DNA of 64,000 bases, taken from the NCBI GenBank assembly GCA_966211455.1, contig CBIHNI010000002.1, positions 124,001 to 188,000 on the forward strand, given 5' to 3'. Under the pieces are notes generated by a model, which was not told where the DNA came from, searched no databases, and saw only the letters and a program-made list of their open reading frames with translations. The stretch comes from 21-14-0-10-47-8 sp966211455. GTDB taxonomy: Bacteria; Bdellovibrionota; Bdellovibrionia; Bdellovibrionales; Bdellovibrionaceae. Positions 15,547 to 23,924 of this stretch are shown piece by piece. How positions within the stretch are numbered: the first letter of the stretch is position 1; each line of letters starts with the position of its first letter. Made by a program: the position numbers and the translations under genes.

Positions 15547-16251
15547 ATGGACGACAATCAAAAAAACAAGCCTGTGGACGCAGAAGAGCCTTTGGTTTCG
15601 GCTCTGGATGCGGCAACGGAAAATTCGAAGGACGATGGATCGGCCCGAGCTCGTTTGATTGAAGCGGCCACCAAGCTTTTTGCCGAACACGGTCTAGAAG
15701 GCACCAGCACACGGGATATTGCCAAAGCGGCGGATCTAAATATCAGTTTGATTAGCTATTATTTTGGCGGCAAAGAAGGTCTTTATAAAGCGGTGATCAT
15801 CGAGTTCGCTTCTTTGATCAAGCGTCAGTCGGAAAAGATCATGGAAGGCTTCGACGTCAACAACCCGACGAAGGAGTCTTTCCAGCGCTCGATGCGCGTC
15901 TTGATCAAAGAGATGTTGCCGTTGAAGTTTAAAAACCGCGATATTCACTCGGTCTTGCACCGGGAGATGATGGCGGGACTGCCGCACGCCAAAGAGGTCT
16001 ACGAGAATATTTTCTCGAAAGTGATGGAAGCAATCGTGGGATTGTACGAAGCTGGACAGAAAAAAGGATTCGTCAGAAAGGATCTGGAACCTTTCGTCGT
16101 GTTTTTCTCGCTCGTGCATTCGGTCGATATGTATTTCCAGATGTCGCACTGTCAGACGTCGGTGCAAAAAAAGCTCCTGAAAATTCCGGAGCAAATGGAT
16201 GAGTATTCAGAACAGTTGTATAAGATTTTTGTGGAAGGTGTTTTGGTATGA
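15547..16251 (+). CDS. TetR-family repressor of the efflux operon
   Basis: This protein of about 234 residues has a TetR helix-turn-helix: RARLIEAATKLFAEHGLEGT, STRDIAKAADLNISLISYYF and GGKEGLYKAVI. It follows an acidic N-terminal extension of about 30 residues. The C-terminal ligand domain resembles the CerR/AcrR groups. No ribosome site precedes either the ATG at 15535 or the one at 15547; the promoter position favours 15547 and a leaderless message. The stop overlaps the TolC gene (ATGA), so the repressor is the first gene of a TetR-TolC-RND operon and probably regulates it in response to a toxic compound. Confidence 0.9.
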   Translation: MDDNQKNKPVDAEEPLVSALDAATENSKDDGSARARLIEAATKLFAEHGLEGTSTRDIAKAADLNISLISYYFGGKEGLYKAVIIEFASLIKRQSEKIMEGFDVNNPTKESFQRSMRVLIKEMLPLKFKNRDIHSVLHREMMAGLPHAKEVYENIFSKVMEAIVGLYEAGQKKGFVRKDLEPFVVFFSLVHSVDMYFQMSHCQTSVQKKLLKIPEQMDEYSEQLYKIFVEGVLV

Positions 16252-17690
16252 AGAAAGAAGTATGTATCTTTTCAACAGCCATGGTCGCTTTGATCTTGGC
16301 CGTCGCGCAATCGGGTGCGGCGATGACTTTGGAAGAGTACCTGCAAACGGTACAAAAGAAAAACCGCACGCTCTTATCCTATGAAGCTTCGCAGGAAGCG
16401 GCCAATAGCCGCTATCAGCAAGGCGACTTGGATCTTTCGCCTTACTTAAAGGCGGGGGCGAATTATTTGGATGATAAATCCCTGACGAACTCGGGGCTTG
16501 TGTCTTTGACTCACAATCAGGTTCGTTCTTACAACCTGGGTCTTGAGAAAAAGTTTTCAACCGGTACCACGGCGGCGGTGACCGGAACGGTGACGGCGGT
16601 GAACGCCGAGGGCTCGTTCAACAATGCGGCCATCGTGTCGGAGACGCATCAAGGGACAATGGGCATCTCGTTGACCCAAAGCCTGTGGAAAGATTTTTTC
16701 GGCGCATCAACCAGACTTCGTCATGAACGCGAAAGATCGCAAGCCCAGTACGAAAAAACGGGCTACAATCTGCAAGCCAAGCAAGCTTTGATCGATGCCG
16801 AAGCGGCTTTCTGGGATTTGCTCTACATGCAGCAAGAACTGCAAATTCGCAAAGCAAGCCTCGAGCGTGCCAAGCGCATCGAAGGCTGGGTTCGCAATCG
16901 CGCCAGCAACGGGATCGGAGATCGCGCCGATGTGCTCAATGCGCAGGGGCTGGTCGCTTCTCGGGAATTGCAGTTGATCGGAACCCAAGACGATTTGAAA
17001 GCGGCCGAAGTGAAGTTTGCGACGCAAATCGAATGGCCCACCAATCAACCGGTTCCCGAACTGCAGGCCAATATGAACCAGGTTCGTCCGCTGAAAAATT
17101 TCATTGCGGGCGAGCAAGGAAGAGTCGTTCGTCTGGACACTTACCTGAGCATTCTGGATGCCCAAGTGAAGCAAGTTCAGTCGCGTGAAGCGGAAGAGCG
17201 CGTGATGCCGGATCTGACGTTGCAAGGCCAGTATAAAACCAATGGCTACGATACCACGGACTCGAAAGCCATCAGCAAGATGACCGACAAAGATTATCCC
17301 GTGTCGAGCATCGGCGTGAATTTTTCTTGGGCTTTGGATTGGGATTCGAAAAATGCGGTCCGCAATTCGGCAAAACAAGACGCTTTGGCGGCCCAGCTGA
17401 AAAAAGAAAAGGGCTTGCTGGACAGTGAAACGGCATGGACCGAAATCAATCGTCGTCATGCCGAAATGTCGGCGCGGATTTCGGCGGCTCAGAACTTAAG
17501 CCAAGTGCAAACGGCGAAAGCGGCGGCCGAGCGCGATAAGCTCTCGAAGGGTCGTTCGATCACATCCAATGTGATCACGGCCGAACAAGATGCGGCCGAT
17601 GCGGAACTGAATTTAACGAAAATGAAAGCAGAACAACGTAAACTTGAATCACAAAGTCGTCTCTTCGTGACCATCCAGGAGGGCACATGA
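16248..17690 (+). CDS. TolC-family outer-membrane efflux protein
   Basis: This 480-residue protein has a signal peptide (FSTAMVALILAVAQSGAAM) and the TolC fold pattern. There are two related halves with long Gln/Ala-rich helices (QALIDAEAAFWDLLYMQQEL, ASNGIGDRADVLNAQGLVAS; later KAAAERDKLSKGRSITSNVI, TAEQDAADAELNLTKMKAEQ) and beta-strand segments between. It forms the outer-membrane channel and periplasmic tunnel of a tripartite efflux pump. It overlaps the TetR gene upstream (ATGA) and the RND gene downstream (ATGA). No membrane-fusion protein gene is present between them, which is unusual. Confidence 0.92.
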   Translation: MKKEVCIFSTAMVALILAVAQSGAAMTLEEYLQTVQKKNRTLLSYEASQEAANSRYQQGDLDLSPYLKAGANYLDDKSLTNSGLVSLTHNQVRSYNLGLEKKFSTGTTAAVTGTVTAVNAEGSFNNAAIVSETHQGTMGISLTQSLWKDFFGASTRLRHERERSQAQYEKTGYNLQAKQALIDAEAAFWDLLYMQQELQIRKASLERAKRIEGWVRNRASNGIGDRADVLNAQGLVASRELQLIGTQDDLKAAEVKFATQIEWPTNQPVPELQANMNQVRPLKNFIAGEQGRVVRLDTYLSILDAQVKQVQSREAEERVMPDLTLQGQYKTNGYDTTDSKAISKMTDKDYPVSSIGVNFSWALDWDSKNAVRNSAKQDALAAQLKKEKGLLDSETAWTEINRRHAEMSARISAAQNLSQVQTAKAAAERDKLSKGRSITSNVITAEQDAADAELNLTKMKAEQRKLESQSRLFVTIQEGT

Positions 17691-20600
17691 GCCTCGCCAG
17701 TCTCTCAGTCAAACGACCGATCTTTATCGTGTGCCTTGTGGCCTTGATGTTGATCATGGGGATCATTTCTTTGATCCGCATGAGCGTCGATCTATTTCCA
17801 GACGTCACCTTTCCGATCATTTCGATCCAGACCCTGTATCCGGGCGCTTCGCCCCAGGATATGGAAAAGCTGGTGGCAAAACCCATCGAAGACGAATTGG
17901 GAAGCTTGAACGGTTTGGATAAACTGTATTCTCAAAATGCCGAAGGCGTGTCGTACGTGACATTGGCTTTCAAAATCGGAACCGACGTGAAAGAGATGAG
18001 CCAAGAGGTTCGTCAGCGTCTGGGAAACATCCGCAACAATCTGCCAGAAGATATCAAAGAGCCGATCGTGCGCAAGTTCGACCCGGCCGATCAGCCGATC
18101 GCAATCTTATCGGTGACCAGCGATATCCCACCGGCGGAGCTTTATGACGTCGTCGATCAGACGGTAAAAAATCAGTTCGAAACCATTTCCGGTGTCGGCC
18201 TGGTTCAGATCATCGGTGGTCGTAAGCGTGAAGTTCAGATCCTGGTTGATAAAAACAAATTGCAAGATCGTCAGCTTTCATTGATCCAAATCTCGGACAA
18301 AATCAAAGCGACGTCTCGGGACGTTCCGGTCGGAACCTTGAAGGATCCGCGCAATGAAACCGTGGTTCGTGCCAACGGGGAATTTGAATCCGTTAACGCC
18401 ATTCGCGATGTGAATATCAACTTCTTAGGTTCGGACCAAGCGGTGAAACTTTCAACCGTGGCCGAAGTCAAAGAAGGTCTGGAAGACGAAGTCGCAAACT
18501 TTATCTTCCGCAAGCGCGAAGGCGGCTTCGAGCCGCGTCCGGCGATCTCTTTGAATATCTATAAGCAATCCGGTTCGAACACGGTCGAAATCGTGGACCT
18601 GGTGCAAAAGCGTATCGGGATCGTCAATGATCTTTTGAAAAACAAAGGTGTCAAAGCCGAGGTCAACTTGGTGCGCGAAACCGCTCGTCCGATTCGTTTG
18701 AATATCGCCGACGTCCGTGAATCGATCATCATCGGTATCGCACTTTGCGTGCTTGTGGTCTTCGTGTTCTTGGGCTCGGCGAAATCGACTTTCATCACGG
18801 GGATGGCGCTTCCGAACTCGCTTTTGGGCGGCTTCGTGATCATGTACGTCGCCGGATTTACGATTAACATCCTGACACTTTTGGCCTTAAGCTTGGCGGT
18901 CGGTCTTCTGATCGACGATGCCATCGTCGTGCGGGAAAATATCTTCCGTCACATCGAGATGGGGAAATCTCCGAAGCAGGCGGCCATCGAAGGAACGCAG
19001 GAAGTTTCGCTAGCGGTTCTGGCGACCACATTGGTTGTGATCGCGGTCTTCGGTCCCATCGCTTTTATGTCGGGAACGGTCGGGCAGTTCTTTAAACAGT
19101 TCGGTCTGACCGTCGTGTTTACGATGTTGATCTCATTGTTTGACGCCTTCACGGTGGCGCCAATGCTTTCAACATATTTGGCAACCAAAGCCGATCACAA
19201 ACGTGGCAACGGTCCGGTTGGACGTATGCTGAATATGTTCGATCGCTTCCAAGGAAAATTGGAAGACATCTACGAACGCATGGTGAAATTCGTCATGCGC
19301 CGTCGTGGTCTTGTGTTGGGAATGGCAGCCTTGATCTTCTTTGCAAGCTTGTTCTTGGCGGCGATCATCCCGAAGAACTTCTTGCCACAAGGGGATAACG
19401 GCGAATTCAACGTGACCCTGGAGCTTCCTGTCGGCGGATCTTTGGAAAACACCAAACACTTTGTCCGCGAAGTGGAAGACGTGATTATCAAAAATCCGGC
19501 GGTGCAATTGATTTCAACGACGGCCGGTTACACGAACCGTCCGGAATCGAACAAGGCCACGGTCTATGTTCGCCTGGTTCCGCGCAAAGAACGCTCTGGA
19601 AACACCAGCGCGGTGAAAACAGAAATGCGCGAAGCTTTGAAGCAGTTTGAAAGCAAGGCTCTGGTTGCGGTTTCCGATATCGATATCGGTGGTGGCGGTC
19701 AGAAGATCCTGCAGCTTTCCGTGCGCGGAGAGGATCTGGATCAGCTCAGCACTTATGTCGAGAAATTGAAAGCCCGCATGGCGAAGATCCAAGGCCTGAC
19801 CGATCTGGATACCAACTATCGAACCGGAAAGCCTGAATTCCAAGTGGCCTTCAATCGTGAAAAAGCGGAAAGCCTTGGTGTTTCAACGGTGACCGCGGGT
19901 TCTGAATTGCGGGCGCGTCTGGAAGGTGCGGTGCCTGCGACTTATCGATTGAACGGTAACGAGTACGACATCCGCGTTCGTCTGCGCGAACAAGACCGCG
20001 ACCTGCAAAAAGAATTTTCGACCACACTGGTTCCAAACGCGAACTTCAATATGATCCCGTTGACGAAAGTGGCGGATCAAAAAGAAGTGAAAAGCTTCTC
20101 GCAGATCAATCGTCTGAACAAAGGACGATACATCATGATCGACGGAAACTTAGGCCCGGGCGGAAACTTGGGTAATATCACGACCGAGATCAATAAGCTG
20201 ATGACGTCGGATCCGGAATTTAAAACTCCGGCCGGTATCAGCTACGAGTTCTTGGGTCAGGCCGAAGACTTTAAGATCCTGATGCAGAACATGTTGATGG
20301 CGATCGGTCTTGGGATCTTGCTGATTTACCTGGTTCTTTCAAGCTTGTACGAAAGCTTTATCACGCCGATGACGATCTTGCTGGCATTGCCACTGGCGAT
20401 GACCGGTGCCTTCGGGGGATTGCTTGTGACCGGGAAATCGATCGATCTGTTCTCGATGATCGGTATTATCATGCTGATGGGGGTTGTGGCGAAGAACTCG
20501 ATCCTGCTGGTGGATTACACCCACGTTCTGATGGAAGGTGGCATGGAGCGAACCCAGGCTTTGATCAAAGCTTGTAAGACGCGTCTTCGTCCGATCCTGA

Positions 20601-20872
20601 TGACAAGCTTTGCGTTGATTGCCGGTACGATTCCGATCGCCATCGGTTTGAACGAAGCTTCCGCTCAGCGAACATCGATGGGGGTCGCGATCATCGGTGG
20701 TTTGATCAGCTCGACTTTCTTGACCCTGTTGGTGGTTCCAGCTGCCTTCGGATATATCGATGACTTCCGTTTGTGGGTCAGCCGCACCATGAAACGTGCA
20801 ACCGGTGCTGAAGATCATGACGAAGTTCATGTCGAGAAGTCTCACGCAAGTGAGCCACAAGTCGCGAAGTAG
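17687..20872 (+). CDS. RND efflux pump inner-membrane transporter
   Basis: This 1061-residue protein is a full-length RND (AcrB/HAE1-like) transporter. TM1 is at the start (FIVCLVALMLIMGIISLI), followed by the porter domain (YPGASPQDMEKLVAKPIEDE). TM4 carries the proton-relay aspartates in SLAVGLLIDDAIVVREN. The second half repeats this layout from about residue 540 (RRGLVLGMAALIFFASLFLA) and includes GVVAKNSILLVDYTH. It exchanges protons for export of hydrophobic or toxic compounds, working with the overlapping TolC gene product. The C-terminal tail is charged. An intrinsic terminator follows. No adaptor gene is in the operon. Confidence 0.95.
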   Translation: MSLASLSVKRPIFIVCLVALMLIMGIISLIRMSVDLFPDVTFPIISIQTLYPGASPQDMEKLVAKPIEDELGSLNGLDKLYSQNAEGVSYVTLAFKIGTDVKEMSQEVRQRLGNIRNNLPEDIKEPIVRKFDPADQPIAILSVTSDIPPAELYDVVDQTVKNQFETISGVGLVQIIGGRKREVQILVDKNKLQDRQLSLIQISDKIKATSRDVPVGTLKDPRNETVVRANGEFESVNAIRDVNINFLGSDQAVKLSTVAEVKEGLEDEVANFIFRKREGGFEPRPAISLNIYKQSGSNTVEIVDLVQKRIGIVNDLLKNKGVKAEVNLVRETARPIRLNIADVRESIIIGIALCVLVVFVFLGSAKSTFITGMALPNSLLGGFVIMYVAGFTINILTLLALSLAVGLLIDDAIVVRENIFRHIEMGKSPKQAAIEGTQEVSLAVLATTLVVIAVFGPIAFMSGTVGQFFKQFGLTVVFTMLISLFDAFTVAPMLSTYLATKADHKRGNGPVGRMLNMFDRFQGKLEDIYERMVKFVMRRRGLVLGMAALIFFASLFLAAIIPKNFLPQGDNGEFNVTLELPVGGSLENTKHFVREVEDVIIKNPAVQLISTTAGYTNRPESNKATVYVRLVPRKERSGNTSAVKTEMREALKQFESKALVAVSDIDIGGGGQKILQLSVRGEDLDQLSTYVEKLKARMAKIQGLTDLDTNYRTGKPEFQVAFNREKAESLGVSTVTAGSELRARLEGAVPATYRLNGNEYDIRVRLREQDRDLQKEFSTTLVPNANFNMIPLTKVADQKEVKSFSQINRLNKGRYIMIDGNLGPGGNLGNITTEINKLMTSDPEFKTPAGISYEFLGQAEDFKILMQNMLMAIGLGILLIYLVLSSLYESFITPMTILLALPLAMTGAFGGLLVTGKSIDLFSMIGIIMLMGVVAKNSILLVDYTHVLMEGGMERTQALIKACKTRLRPILMTSFALIAGTIPIAIGLNEASAQRTSMGVAIIGGLISSTFLTLLVVPAAFGYIDDFRLWVSRTMKRATGAEDHDEVHVEKSHASEPQVAK

Positions 20873-20901
20873 TCTTTCGGAAGTTTCGGACTTGTACATG
20901 G

Positions 20902-20934
20902 AGCCCGCAGTTTGAAGCTGCGGGCTTTTCTTTT
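20902..20934 (+). terminator. Intrinsic terminator of the efflux operon
   Basis: A 9-bp stem (AGCCCGCAG at 20902-20910 with CTGCGGGCT at 20918-20926) with a 7-base loop is followed by TTTTCTTTT. It starts 30 bases after the RND stop. Confidence 0.9.
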
Positions 20935-21041
20935 GGAGAAAAGGCATGTTAGCTAGGCAACCCCGGCTGTCCAATCTCTTCTGCGATGCCTAAGTCACGG
21001 ACTATGCAAATGATGAGCAAATGCCCCCTCAGATCTCTCGT

Positions 21042-22460
21042 TTATGTTGAAGAGCTTGCGGAATAAACCCCACGGAACGAACGAATCTCCGCGATCTTTC
21101 TCTCAAACAGTGACCAATCGTCGTTTTCGGCGATTGGTTGCCAGATCGCCTCCAGCTCTTCGATCAGCAAGCCGCAAGGGACAGATCGTTCGAAATAGGG
21201 ATGTGCCGTCAAAGTCTCGTCGGCGACTGCGAAATCTTGCAAAGCTTTTTTAAGATCTTCGAATTCGCCGGATTCGTAAAATTTGTGATGGGGCGACTTA
21301 GCCAGACGCTTGGGGTTCAGGCCGCTGTGCAGATCAAAGAAAAGCTGCTCGTACGGAATCTGGCTTTTCGATAAGAACAAGAAGAACTGACTGATGAGAT
21401 TGTCTTGCTTTTCGGCGGCCCGCGGTTTGAGATTCAGACGCAGCAGGAAAAGTCGCATCACTTCTTTCGAGAAATGTTCGCCGAAATCGGCGATCAGATC
21501 TTTGGCGGGGAGCTCGGGAAGAGCGAACTGCAAGCTGCCGGCCAGCTGAGCGACGTTCCAGTTGATGGCGCTGGGTTGCCGGCCGAAACTGTAAAGCCCC
21601 GTGTGATCAAAGTAAGCGGCGGTGAAGTTGGGGTTGTACTGGGGTAAAAACCGGTAAGGACCGTAATCAAAACTTTCGCCAGTGATATTCATGTTGTCGG
21701 AATTCAGAACCCCGTGCACAAAGCCGGCGATCATATATTGCGCGGAGAGCTCAGCCAGGCGGTGGCTGACGCCGACCAAAAACTGAGAGGCGATTTCAAG
21801 ATCCGATTGATGCAGCGATATTTCGGGATCGTAATGCTCGACGCTGTATTTGAGAAGCTGCAGCAGATTTTCTGGTTGCTTGAGATAGGCCAGGCGCTGA
21901 AAGGTGCCGATGCGGATATGGCTGAGACTCATGCGGGTTAAAACGGCCGCACGCGTGGGGCTGGGTTCGTCGTTGCGGACCAGGTGTTCGCCGGTCTCGA
22001 AAAAGCAGAAGGTCTTCGAGGTTTTGACCCCGAGGCTTTCTAAAAGTTCGGTGGCCAAGGCTTCACGAAAAGCGCCTTTCAGGGTCAGACGGCCGTCGCC
22101 GTTTCGCGAGTAAGGCGTTGGGCCGCTGCCTTTTGTCCCAAGATCATAAGTTTGATTGTCGGGGCCTAAAAACTGGGCAAATAAAAATCCGCGCCCATCA
22201 CCCAAGTCGGGATTGTAATGTCGAAATTGATGCCCATGATATCGGAGCGCCAAGGGTTGTGGAATATTTCCATCCCAGGGCTCGAATCGATGCAGGCGCC
22301 TGGCCCAGGCTTCATTAGAAGAGAGCTCGGCGGAAAGATTCAGGAACTGGGCGGCCGAGTGGTTCAAATAGCGTGCTTTGCAATCCGGAAACGAGGCGGC
22401 CTGGACGGGGTCATAAAATTCAGATCCAAGCTCAAGGATGATGGGTTGGTTCGAAGCCAT
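21042..22460 (-). CDS. selO: SelO-type protein adenylyltransferase (YdiU/UPF0061)
   Basis: This 472-residue protein matches SelO: LRYHGHQFRHYNPDLGDGRG, LGTKGSGPTPYSRNGDGRLT, LKGAFREALATELLESLGV, the kinase-like catalytic region HGVLNSDNMNITGESFDYGP, and YDFGP-type downstream elements. SelO has a protein-kinase fold but transfers AMP from ATP to Ser/Thr/Tyr of target proteins and is linked to redox stress. Length is close to bacterial members. It is monocistronic on the minus strand, convergent with the RND operon. Confidence 0.93.
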   Translation of the reverse strand: MASNQPIILELGSEFYDPVQAASFPDCKARYLNHSAAQFLNLSAELSSNEAWARRLHRFEPWDGNIPQPLALRYHGHQFRHYNPDLGDGRGFLFAQFLGPDNQTYDLGTKGSGPTPYSRNGDGRLTLKGAFREALATELLESLGVKTSKTFCFFETGEHLVRNDEPSPTRAAVLTRMSLSHIRIGTFQRLAYLKQPENLLQLLKYSVEHYDPEISLHQSDLEIASQFLVGVSHRLAELSAQYMIAGFVHGVLNSDNMNITGESFDYGPYRFLPQYNPNFTAAYFDHTGLYSFGRQPSAINWNVAQLAGSLQFALPELPAKDLIADFGEHFSKEVMRLFLLRLNLKPRAAEKQDNLISQFFLFLSKSQIPYEQLFFDLHSGLNPKRLAKSPHHKFYESGEFEDLKKALQDFAVADETLTAHPYFERSVPCGLLIEELEAIWQPIAENDDWSLFERKIAEIRSFRGVYSASSST

Positions 22461-22556
22461 GAATTGAAAGTATCAGGGCTTTGGTAAAAATGAAATGTCG
22501 AGTGGGATGGATGTGGCCAGCCATTGACTGAAACGGCAGGCGAGAGGATAAATCGA

Positions 22557-22970
22557 ATGGCAATGAAAGCTTGGGTTTTAAAGAATTTAGACTATGTCAG
22601 CTGGGATCGAATCGGTATGGGGCTTTCGATTCTTTGTGCCGTTCATTGCCTGGTGACTCCGGTGATCATTCTTTCGATCCCGTTTCTGGCGCGTTATTAT
22701 CTGGCACATCCGCTGTTTCATTTGGTTTTGGCGTTCATGATCATCCCGGTGGGGCTTTTGGCCTTTTATTCTGGCATTCGACATCATCACAATTGGTGGG
22801 TGGCGGCGATGGGGATTCCCGGTTTGGTTTTGGTTACCGGCATTCCCTACATGGTTCACGTTCAGGGCTTTGCTTGGAACGAACAGGCTTTGATGGTGGC
22901 CGGCAGCGTGCTTTTAGTTGCGGCGCATTTGCTCAACCGAAAGTCCTGCCACACCTGCGAGCATCACTGA
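22557..22970 (+). CDS. MerC-domain membrane protein
   Basis: This protein of about 137 residues has four membrane segments. The first contains the MerC signature region LSILCAVHCLVTPVIILSIP with a Cys-x3-Cys-like pair (ILCAVHC), and the C-terminus is Cys/His-rich (KSCHTCEHH). MerC proteins were first described as mercury importers, but many homologues lie outside mer operons and may handle other metals. The ATG at 22557 has GAGAGG upstream. It lies 70 bases before the HiPIP gene on the same strand. Metal transport is family-based inference. Confidence 0.8.
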   Translation: MAMKAWVLKNLDYVSWDRIGMGLSILCAVHCLVTPVIILSIPFLARYYLAHPLFHLVLAFMIIPVGLLAFYSGIRHHHNWWVAAMGIPGLVLVTGIPYMVHVQGFAWNEQALMVAGSVLLVAAHLLNRKSCHTCEHH

Positions 22971-23040
22971 TTTTCATTTCACTTTCATTTAGTTTGGGTG
23001 TTCAATTTCTTCAACAACACTGTTTGAAGGAGTTCACATC

Positions 23041-23460
23041 ATGTCACACTCAACATCTCGACGTCAGTTCATGCAACTTTTCGCAGCCTTCGGAGGCCTG
23101 GCTCTTTTGATGCCTTCACTTTCACAAGCCGCAGAGGAGCGCCGTCGCGCGAAGCCTGATGCGGGTGGTGCAGGTGCCGCAGCCGGTGGCGGTGCAGGCG
23201 ATTTGGCTTTGCCGCTGGTGAAACCAGGCGAAGGCATGGCGGCCAGCGTTCACTATGTTCACGATCACAAGGATTTGAAAGATGCTTCGCTGAAGGTTGA
23301 GCGCCAAGGTTTGGCTTTCGATAAGCAGCACTGCAAAGCCTGCATGCTTTTCACAGGCGTCGGTAAGAAAGGCAGCGACGAAGTCGGCAAATGCACGCTC
23401 TTCGCGGGTCAGTTGGTGAAAGCCAACGGCTGGTGCGCAAGCTTCAGTAAAAAAGCTTAG
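23041..23460 (+). CDS. High-potential iron-sulfur protein (HiPIP), Tat-exported
   Basis: This 139-residue protein begins with a twin-arginine signal (TSRRQFMQLFAAFGGLALLM) followed by an Ala/Gly-rich linker. The C-terminal HiPIP domain has its four cluster cysteines in HCKACMLF (two), GKCTLFAG and GWCASF. It folds with a [4Fe-4S] cluster in the cytoplasm and is exported to the periplasm, where it carries single electrons at high potential. A strong AAGGAG ribosome site precedes the ATG. The stop overlaps the end of the convergent lipoprotein gene by 4 bases. Confidence 0.93.
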   Translation: MSHSTSRRQFMQLFAAFGGLALLMPSLSQAAEERRRAKPDAGGAGAAAGGGAGDLALPLVKPGEGMAASVHYVHDHKDLKDASLKVERQGLAFDKQHCKACMLFTGVGKKGSDEVGKCTLFAGQLVKANGWCASFSKKA

Positions 23461-23819
23461 TTCTGGGGATCAACGCTATAGTAGTTGCTCTTGATCGTTT
23501 TCGCGCAAGTTTCGCGAACATCTTGGGTCGAGAGCGGCTGCTGTTTTCCGGTTTTGGTATCAGTCGCAAGACAGGTCTCGGAACTGGTTCCGTAAGTCTT
23601 AAATATCGAACGGCAGGCGTCGGCCGTTGCCGTTTCGATTTCCGCCTTCTTACTTTCCTCTGCCGTTTGAATATCAAAAGATGAGCTTTGGATTTGGTTG
23701 TACGAATCCAAGAAAGCTTGTTTGCAGTTGCCGTTGACGTCTTGTGATTTTGGAGGAGTCTTCGTATCGCAAGCAACCGCCAGCAAACAAAGACCCACGA
23801 GCAGAGTGATTTTTTTCAT
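23457..23819 (-). CDS. Small lipoprotein, unknown function
   Basis: This 120-residue protein has a lipoprotein signal peptide (MKKITLLVGLCLLAVAC, lipid-modified Cys17). The mature part is hydrophilic and helical with a few more Cys (NCKQAF, DACRSI, TCLATD, TCAKTI), possibly disulfide-bonded. The ATG at 23819 begins a canonical lipoprotein signal, whereas the longer frame starts with a TTG and no signal logic. It is convergent with the HiPIP gene. No family was recognised. Confidence 0.75.
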   Translation of the reverse strand: MKKITLLVGLCLLAVACDTKTPPKSQDVNGNCKQAFLDSYNQIQSSSFDIQTAEESKKAEIETATADACRSIFKTYGTSSETCLATDTKTGKQQPLSTQDVRETCAKTIKSNYYSVDPQN

Positions 23820-23924
23820 CGCTCGAAGGAAGTTCAAAAGCCGGGCCTAGCCTTAAAAGCACAAAACGGCAGAAGGGGCTCATAAATCTGGCGATACTTT
23901 TGACAGGGGGCCGAGTTCGGCCTC

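Noticed and set aside
16707..17459. 250-codon minus-strand frame opposite the TolC gene
   Set aside because: It mirrors the codon pattern of the real TolC gene on the other strand, and the product has no domain or ribosome site.
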